The position numbers and the translations under genes were made by a program. Source: JBOFFI01 sp051657245 (lineage in GTDB: Bacteria > Pseudomonadota > Alphaproteobacteria > Holosporales > JBOFFI01). From it: a stretch of DNA of 19,875 bases. Below the pieces are notes generated by a model that searched no databases, was not told where the DNA came from, and saw only the letters and a program-made list of their open reading frames with translations. Shown here piece after piece: positions 14,883 through 19,875 of the stretch (position 1 is its first letter; every line of letters begins with the position of its first letter). The stretch lies in NCBI GenBank assembly GCA_051657245.1, contig JBOFKI010000135.1:1-19875 (forward strand), read 5' to 3'.

Positions 14883-15755
14883 GTGGCTTTAGATTCCCGC
14901 TTTCAGTCGGTCATTCAGTTGCTGAGGTGGCACGCCCCTGTGGGTGCTTTTCTGCTTTTTTTCCCGTGTCTGTGGGGACTCATCGCAGGATTTCAAGGCT
15001 TGCCCCCTTTAAGGCTGGTTTGCCTCTTTTTAGGAGGAGCCTTTTTTATGCGCAGCGCTGGTTGTGTTTATAATGATTGGGTTGACCGGGATTTGGATCG
15101 CAACGTAGCACGAACTGCTAACCGTCCCCTTGCGGCTGGGACGCTTTCTGGCTTTCAAGCACTCTGCCTTTTGGGAGGGCTGTTAGCCATCAGTTTTTTG
15201 ATTTTACTCCAGTTTGATTTGCAAACCATCGGGGTTGGGCTGGGGTCCATGGGGCTGGTTTTGCTTTACCCCTGGGCAAAGCGCTTCACATGTTGGCCTC
15301 AGGTTTGTTTGGGACTTGCATTCAATTGGGGGGTATGGGTTGGATGGAGTGCATCTGGGGCGGCATCTGGAGCTATTTTTAACTGGAAGCCAGCTGTTCT
15401 TTACGGTGTAGGTGTGGTGTGGACCCTTGCTTATGATACGATCTATGCCTATCAAGATTACCACGATGATCAACAAGCGGGTATCAAGTCTTCAGCCGTG
15501 TATCTGCAGCAGCGTGGTGTTTGGTTTTTAAGGATTTGTTGGGTCAGTATCTTGGTGCTTTTGTTGCTTTTGGGTTTTGGGATGGCGCTCAATCCTCTCT
15601 ATTTCCTAGGATTAAGCATTGTCGCGGCTCATTTTATATGGCAGGATCGGTATTTAGATTTAGAAAGTCCCGAAAAATGTGGCAAGGTATTTCGGTCTAA
15701 CCAGTGGGTTGGGTTGTTGATCTCTTTAAGCCTTCTGGCGGGAACTTTTCCCTAA
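14883..15755 (+). CDS. ubiA: 4-hydroxybenzoate polyprenyltransferase
   Basis: Integral inner-membrane prenyltransferase attaching the polyprenyl tail to 4-hydroxybenzoate in ubiquinone synthesis. The 290 residues are mostly hydrophobic, with about eight or nine membrane helices, and carry both Asp-rich magnesium-diphosphate motifs: YNDWVDRDLDRNVARTANRP (63-82; Asn64, Asp65, Asp68, Asp72) and YDTIYAYQDYHDDQQAGIKS (184-203). RPLAAG and the RWHAPVGAFLLFFPCLWG N-terminus are typical of UbiA. GTG 14883 is preceded by AAAGGGG about ten bases upstream. It lies 46 bases after accD and 18 before pmbA; a ubiA-pmbA pairing fits alphaproteobacteria. Confidence 0.95.
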   Translation: MALDSRFQSVIQLLRWHAPVGAFLLFFPCLWGLIAGFQGLPPLRLVCLFLGGAFFMRSAGCVYNDWVDRDLDRNVARTANRPLAAGTLSGFQALCLLGGLLAISFLILLQFDLQTIGVGLGSMGLVLLYPWAKRFTCWPQVCLGLAFNWGVWVGWSASGAASGAIFNWKPAVLYGVGVVWTLAYDTIYAYQDYHDDQQAGIKSSAVYLQQRGVWFLRICWVSILVLLLLLGFGMALNPLYFLGLSIVAAHFIWQDRYLDLESPEKCGKVFRSNQWVGLLISLSLLAGTFP

Positions 15756-15773
15756 ACGATACAAAGGTGCGCA

Positions 15774-17177
15774 ATGCCTGAGCCATTTTTATCTGCTGAC
15801 CAAGAAATAACGTTTTATACGTCCAAGGAGCTTCCCGAACTGCAGGATAGCCTTGATGCGGTTTTGAAAAAAGCAAAGGCGTTGGGGGCTGATGAGGTTG
15901 AGGGGGCTTTGCTGCATGGTACATCCTTTTCTTTAGACTATCGTCTGGGGGCTATTGAAAATGTAGAGCTTTCAGAGTCTACCCGTTGGGGTGTGCGGCT
16001 CTTTATAGGGAAGCGTCAAGCCAGCATTTCATCCAATGATTTCTCAAAGGACGTGTGTGAGCGTTTGCTTCAAGAAGCTGTCATGGTTGCACATTTGACG
16101 CCTGAAGACCCTTACTGTGGCCTCCCAGAGTCAGATTTATTAGCTTCGAGAGATTTATCGGGAGGTGGCTTAGAAAGCTATGACAGTGCGGTGCCATCTC
16201 CGGCTGAATTGCGGGATCTGGTATTGGCATGCGAGCAAGCGGCTTTGGAGGTTCCAGGTGTGGTAAGCTCGGAAGGGGCTTCAATTTCTTGGGGGAAATC
16301 TACCCTGCTGTTGAAAACATCTAAAGGTTTTTCAGGGGTTTCTAAAGATTCTTCTTTCAGTTTGTGGGCTTCGGTTTTGGCTGAAAAAGGAGGGGATAAA
16401 CAGCGGGAAGCTTATGGTCATTCTGCCGTTTTCTTTGAAGATTTAGAAGACCCTCGCCTTATTGGAAAGACAGCAGGGGATAAGGCCGTGCGGCGTCTAA
16501 ATCCTCGAAAATTTGAAACAGGCCACGTGCCGGTGGTTTATGATGTGTTGATAAGCCGGTCCCTTTTAGGGTATTTGCTGGGGGCAATTAAGGGGAGTGA
16601 AATAGCCCGAAAAACCAGCTTTCTTCAAGACGCGTTGGGAACCCAAATCTTCCCCTCTGATGTTACCATCGTGGATGATCCTTTTTTGAAGCGGGGGTTT
16701 GGTTCCCGGGCTTTTGATGGAGAGGGGCTCCCTGTTCAACGTCTGAACGTGGTGGAAGAAGGCGTCTTAACCTCCTGGCTTTTGAATTTACATTCGGCGC
16801 GAAAGCTTAATTTGGCTCCCACAGGTCATGCCTCTTTAGGGCTTGGGGCGTCTCCCGGCATAGCGTGCAGTAATTTTTACATGTTGCCTGGAAAAGATGA
16901 TTTGCAGAGCCTTCTCTCTCCCATCGAGCGGGGTTTTTATGTGACAGGTTTGATGGGGATGGGGTTCAACAGCTTGACAGGGGACTATAGCATGGGAGCC
17001 CATGGGTTCTTGATTGAAAAAGGGCAACTGACGGTTCCGGTGCATGAGGTGACTATTGCGGGCACCTTGTCCGAAATGTTTCGTGGCGTCACGCCGGCCA
17101 ACGATCTGGTGCTGCGGGGAAATGTGGCTGCGCCCACCCTGCGGATCGATCGGATGACGGTGGCAGGAGCGGGCTAA
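15774..17177 (+). CDS. pmbA: TldE/PmbA-family metalloprotease subunit
   Basis: Non-catalytic-metal partner of TldD. In E. coli the TldD-TldE heterodimer trims microcin B17 precursor and degrades the antitoxin CcdA, acting in the cytoplasm. The 467 residues match the family: an N-terminal domain with AKALGADEVEGALLHG and YRLGAIENVELSEST, VRLFIGKRQASISSNDFS, EDPYCGLPES, then the C-terminal beta-rich domain ending GVTPANDLVLRGNVAAPTLR. There is no HExxH, as expected for TldE and unlike TldD. ATG 15774 follows AAAGGTG. No tldD is in the window. The stop lies three bases before vgrG, whose ribosome site AGGAG (17164-17168) is inside this gene. Confidence 0.92.
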   Translation: MPEPFLSADQEITFYTSKELPELQDSLDAVLKKAKALGADEVEGALLHGTSFSLDYRLGAIENVELSESTRWGVRLFIGKRQASISSNDFSKDVCERLLQEAVMVAHLTPEDPYCGLPESDLLASRDLSGGGLESYDSAVPSPAELRDLVLACEQAALEVPGVVSSEGASISWGKSTLLLKTSKGFSGVSKDSSFSLWASVLAEKGGDKQREAYGHSAVFFEDLEDPRLIGKTAGDKAVRRLNPRKFETGHVPVVYDVLISRSLLGYLLGAIKGSEIARKTSFLQDALGTQIFPSDVTIVDDPFLKRGFGSRAFDGEGLPVQRLNVVEEGVLTSWLLNLHSARKLNLAPTGHASLGLGASPGIACSNFYMLPGKDDLQSLLSPIERGFYVTGLMGMGFNSLTGDYSMGAHGFLIEKGQLTVPVHEVTIAGTLSEMFRGVTPANDLVLRGNVAAPTLRIDRMTVAGAG

Positions 17178-17180
17178 GCT

Positions 17181-19328
17181 ATGGCTTTTAGGCCACAAAA
17201 ACCTTCCCTGCTTCAGATTGCCTCAGGTCCTCTTAAAGGCACGGCGTTTGAGTGCCTTGAGATCGAGGTTCAAGAGCAGCTATCAGAGCCTTTCACCATT
17301 GTGTTAAAAGGCCAGCTTCTGGGAAAAACACTTCATTTTAAAGAGCTTATGGGTAAACCCATGGGGTTTGTATTGGCCTTGGGCCGTGAAAAGCGCTTTT
17401 TCCATGGATGTTTAGATTCCATTGAACAGCTGCAAGTGCCCCTTTTCCCCAAAACAGAGCCTGTTTTTTATCGCCTTGTTCTTTCTCCTTTGTTTGCTCT
17501 GCTGCGCCACACACAAGATTGTCGTATTTTTCAGGAGCAATCTCCTTTAGACATCATCAAAACCCTCTTGCGGGAAAATAATGTGCTGTTTAAGGACCGC
17601 ACCACCCAATGCGGCAAGCAGCAGCGTGAGTTTTGCGTTCAATACAATGAGAGCCATTTTCATTTTGTGTCGCGGCTTATGGAAGAATATGGTATTTCCT
17701 ATTATTTCACCATGACAGATTCTGAGCATTGTCTCGTGTTAACCGATGACGTAGATGGATATCAGGCTTTGAGGCCTTCAAGCTATGATTACGAGCCCAC
17801 GCGAGGAGAAGAACCCAAGCTGAACAGGATTATCGCCTTGCATCAAAGCCAGCGGGTGGTACCCCAAGGGGTTGGGTTGGGGGATTTTTTCTTCGAAACA
17901 CCTGATAAGAAGCTTTATGCTAACCGGAAGGGAACCCATCATGCGGTTCCTGGGCAGGTCTATCACTATCCCGGAAAATATAGCAACTTTAACGAAGGGG
18001 AGGCGTTGGTGAAACTGCGCCTTCAAGCCGAGGAGTTTATAGAAACGTTGTTGAAAGGGGAGACATCGATCTCAGGCATGTCCGCAGGGGCAAAATTTCA
18101 GGTGAAACATCACCCAGATGATGCGCTGAATAAAGGATATGTTGCGTTTAGGGTGGTGCATCGCTTGACGTTACATGGGCAAGAAAAAGGTGCTTCTTAT
18201 TTCCACGCCTATACCAATGAGGTGACGGTTTTTCCAGATAACATCCCCCACCGCCCCCTTCAAACAACGCCAAAGCCTCGGATTTATGGAACCCAGACAG
18301 CTGTGGTGACAGGCAAAGCAGGGGAAGAAATTTGGACTGAGGTTTATGGGCGGGTTAAAGTTAAATTTCACTGGGATATTCGCAGCAAAGCGGATGAGAC
18401 AAGCTCTTGTTGGGTGCGGGTTTCTTATCCCCTTGCCAGCCAAGGTTGGGGGTTTCTGAGCACGCCTCGGGTGGGACAAGAAGTTGTCATTTCCTATTTA
18501 GACGGAGACCCTGATCAACCGCTGGTGGTGGGGTGTGTTTATAACGGAACCCACAAGCCGCCTTATCTGCCGAATGAACCCACGAAGAGCACCTTCAAAA
18601 GCAATTCCTCAAAAGGGGGGGAGGGGTTTAATGAACTGCGCTTCGAGGACAAAAAAGATGCGGAAGAGGTCTATCTCCATGCCCAAAAGCATGCAGTATT
18701 TGTGATTGAAGATTCTGAAACGAAAGATATCCAAACGGGGAGCTCCACCACCACAATTCACCGAGGAGATCGGGCCGTTGTATTGAAAGGGGACGATAAA
18801 CCAACCCAGGGTAAAGGAGACGACAGCCTAACGTTGGTGAAGGGAAGCCGGCACGTGGAACTTCAAGCAAAAGGTAGCGGGAAAGGGAATCTGTCCACCA
18901 CCTTGCATCGAGGGGATGTCGCTTTATTGATCAAGCACGGCGATCAAACCACGACGTTAGAAGCTGGAAATCATGAGCTCACCCTTAAAAAAGGGAATCG
19001 AACTGTGCGAGTGCATGGGGACGACCATGTGACGGTCACAAGTGGCAATGTATCCATCGATGTGAAGGGGGGAGATATCTTGGTCCACACATCAGGGCAT
19101 GAAACCCACAAGGTGGGACGCAATATGAAGCTTTCAATTGGAGGCAACCTGGATATTCAAGCCACAGGTAAGATTCACATGGATGCTAAGATGGGGATTA
19201 AGCTAGTGGGCAATGCTGGGGGTGTCAATATCAGTGGTCTTACCGTGGGTATCCAAGGCACCACCACCGTCAACATCAACGCAAAAGCCTTGGTTGGGAT
19301 TAAGGGCGCTTTTGTGAATATTAACTGA
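17181..19328 (+). CDS. vgrG: Type VI secretion system spike protein VgrG (TssI)
   Basis: Predicted trimeric tip of the contractile T6SS needle, related to phage T4 gp27-gp5. The 715 residues show a gp27-like base (about 10-350, with PLDIIKTLL and QYNESHFHFVSRLMEEYGI), a gp5-type OB fold (about 383-455: VYGRVKVKFHWD, SSCWVRVSYPLASQGWGF, PRVGQEVVISYLDGDPDQP, VVGCVYN) and a C-terminal beta-helix needle (about 490-715) of short Gly-Asp/Gly-Asn repeats ending ALVGIKGAFVNIN. No extra domain follows the needle, so this is a structural VgrG carrying no fused effector. AGGAG lies 12 bases before ATG 17181. No PAAR, Hcp, effector or immunity gene is adjacent, which is unusual; remaining T6SS genes must be elsewhere or missing. 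Confidence 0.93.
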   Translation: MAFRPQKPSLLQIASGPLKGTAFECLEIEVQEQLSEPFTIVLKGQLLGKTLHFKELMGKPMGFVLALGREKRFFHGCLDSIEQLQVPLFPKTEPVFYRLVLSPLFALLRHTQDCRIFQEQSPLDIIKTLLRENNVLFKDRTTQCGKQQREFCVQYNESHFHFVSRLMEEYGISYYFTMTDSEHCLVLTDDVDGYQALRPSSYDYEPTRGEEPKLNRIIALHQSQRVVPQGVGLGDFFFETPDKKLYANRKGTHHAVPGQVYHYPGKYSNFNEGEALVKLRLQAEEFIETLLKGETSISGMSAGAKFQVKHHPDDALNKGYVAFRVVHRLTLHGQEKGASYFHAYTNEVTVFPDNIPHRPLQTTPKPRIYGTQTAVVTGKAGEEIWTEVYGRVKVKFHWDIRSKADETSSCWVRVSYPLASQGWGFLSTPRVGQEVVISYLDGDPDQPLVVGCVYNGTHKPPYLPNEPTKSTFKSNSSKGGEGFNELRFEDKKDAEEVYLHAQKHAVFVIEDSETKDIQTGSSTTTIHRGDRAVVLKGDDKPTQGKGDDSLTLVKGSRHVELQAKGSGKGNLSTTLHRGDVALLIKHGDQTTTLEAGNHELTLKKGNRTVRVHGDDHVTVTSGNVSIDVKGGDILVHTSGHETHKVGRNMKLSIGGNLDIQATGKIHMDAKMGIKLVGNAGGVNISGLTVGIQGTTTVNINAKALVGIKGAFVNIN

Positions 19329-19342
19329 AGAGATACCAACGG

Positions 19343-19543
19343 CTATGCGATGATATCGGGAAGCGTGGTGCTCTTAATCTTTTCAATCTGATTAACGACG
19401 TCTAATTTAAAGCGCTTCAAACGCTGCACGGCCAATTGATCGTAAAGAGGAAATGAGGTTAGGGCATCAATTTGATGTCTAAGGAGGCGCTCTTGAACAA
19501 CCAGGCGACTCAAGCAAACTTCAGAAGTTTCGTTTATTTCCAT
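19343..19543 (-). CDS. Small DUF465/YdcH-like protein
   Basis: A 66-residue ORF convergent with vgrG, ending 14 bases from it. It reads as a helical hairpin: RLVVQERLLRHQIDAL, a short turn, then QRLKRFKLDVVNQIEKI. The RH..(I/L)D and LK..KL...(D/N)QI spacing resembles DUF465 (YdcH family), whose function is unknown. ATG 19543 is chosen over TTG 19546 directly beside it. The ribosome site is weak; TATAAT (complement of 19586-19591) lies upstream with a poor -35 at short spacing. No terminator separates it from vgrG. Confidence 0.55.
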   Translation of the reverse strand: MEINETSEVCLSRLVVQERLLRHQIDALTSFPLYDQLAVQRLKRFKLDVVNQIEKIKSTTLPDIIA

Positions 19544-19650
19544 CAAAAATTAAACCGTTTAGACCACACCAAACACCCCAGCAACATTATAAAAAATTAT
19601 AAAAAAAGTAAATCCTAATTTCTTTAAATCTTAACCTCAATCTGGGGTTA

Positions 19651-19685
19651 TAGCCAAAGCAATTTAGTTTTGTTATAATCTTTGG
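19651..19685. mobile_element. Possible left end of an IS630-family element
   Basis: TAGCCAAAGCAATTTAG (19651-19667) follows a TA dinucleotide, the target duplicated by IS630 elements, and lies about 35 bases before the transposase start. TATAAT (19674-19679) is only seven bases before that ATG. The other end is outside the window, so the inverted repeat cannot be checked here. Confidence 0.3.
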
Positions 19686-19875
19686 ATGAGCTACGATAAA
19701 AAATTTCGCCTACAGGTTTTGAAGGTACGTGAGGAGAGAGGGCTTAAGCCTTGTTGAGACGGGTAAGCTTTTTGGAGTTCACAAGCAAACCCTCTACCAT
19801 GGGCCCCGAGCGTTTGGAAGAAAAAAAGCGTGAGCGGAAGGCTTTCAAGTTGGATATGGTTTCTTTAGCTGAAAG
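19686..19875 (+). pseudogene. Frameshifted IS630-family transposase, running off the right edge
   Basis: From ATG 19686 the frame reads MSYDKKFRLQVLKVREERGL, the usual IS630 helix-turn-helix start, but meets TGA at 19755-19757. A second frame from 19750 continues LVETGKLFGVHKQTLYH, and a third from 19808 gives ERLEEKKRERKAFKLDMVSL to the edge. Joined, they form one family-typical N-terminus (first helix-turn-helix, then the basic linker), so at least two frameshifts have occurred. Programmed frameshifting occurs in some IS elements, but two shifts this early point to decay. The last 60 bases closely match the fossil beside gatB. Confidence 0.75.

Noticed and set aside
15774..17177. Possible TldD rather than TldE/PmbA
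   Set aside because: No HExxH metal site is present, and the C-terminal motif matches PmbA.
16836..17198. 120-codon minus-strand ORF across the pmbA-vgrG junction
   Set aside because: Antisense to the well-supported pmbA C-terminus, His/Pro-rich shadow composition and no family match.
1..19875. CRISPR array, tRNA, rRNA or complete T6SS/defence island
   Set aside because: No regularly spaced direct repeats, no recognisable tRNA or rRNA sequence, and vgrG is the only secretion gene seen.

Overview
The window looks like the chromosome of an alphaproteobacterium, at roughly 45-50 % G+C by eye. The clues are the division block ddl-ftsQ-ftsA-ftsZ with an FtsZ ending in the alphaproteobacterial-type DIPAFLR tail, a complete gatCAB operon, and a ubiA-pmbA pair. 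A type VI secretion spike gene plus decayed IS630 and REP-like debris would suit a host-associated member such as the Holosporales. That placement is inference, since no rRNA or other taxonomic marker is present.

Layout. (1) 1-5070, plus strand: the tail of an unrecognised short ORF, then ddl, ftsQ, ftsA and ftsZ. These make and place the peptidoglycan precursor D-Ala-D-Ala and build the septal ring. The first genes overlap, and ftsZ has its own predicted promoter. (2) 5071-5600: a 530-base gap holding a palindrome after ftsZ, two REP-like GC-rich palindromes and a frameshifted IS630-family transposase fossil on the minus strand. (3) 5601-10596, minus strand, transcribed in the order Do-type protease, gatC, gatA, gatB. 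The protease guards the periplasm and GatCAB makes Gln-tRNA and/or Asn-tRNA by transamidation. A good sigma70-type promoter lies before the protease gene. (4) 10857-11780, minus strand: a secreted lytic transglycosylase. (5) 11781-12291: a divergent, AT-rich control region with a predicted promoter and a palindrome at the expected transcription start. (6) 12292-19328, plus strand, six closely spaced genes: tdk (thymidine salvage), rbsK-like (pentose kinase), accD (fatty acid synthesis), ubiA (ubiquinone), pmbA/tldE (peptidase partner) and vgrG (T6SS spike). (7) 19329-19875: a small convergent DUF465/YdcH-like gene, then the frameshifted start of another IS630-family transposase running off the right edge.

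The most notable point is vgrG lying three bases after pmbA at the end of a housekeeping run, with no other T6SS gene in view. Next are the two related IS630 relics at opposite ends of the window, and the inverted repeat bracketing the predicted ftsZ -10 box. No tRNA, rRNA, CRISPR array or convincing complete novel system was found.
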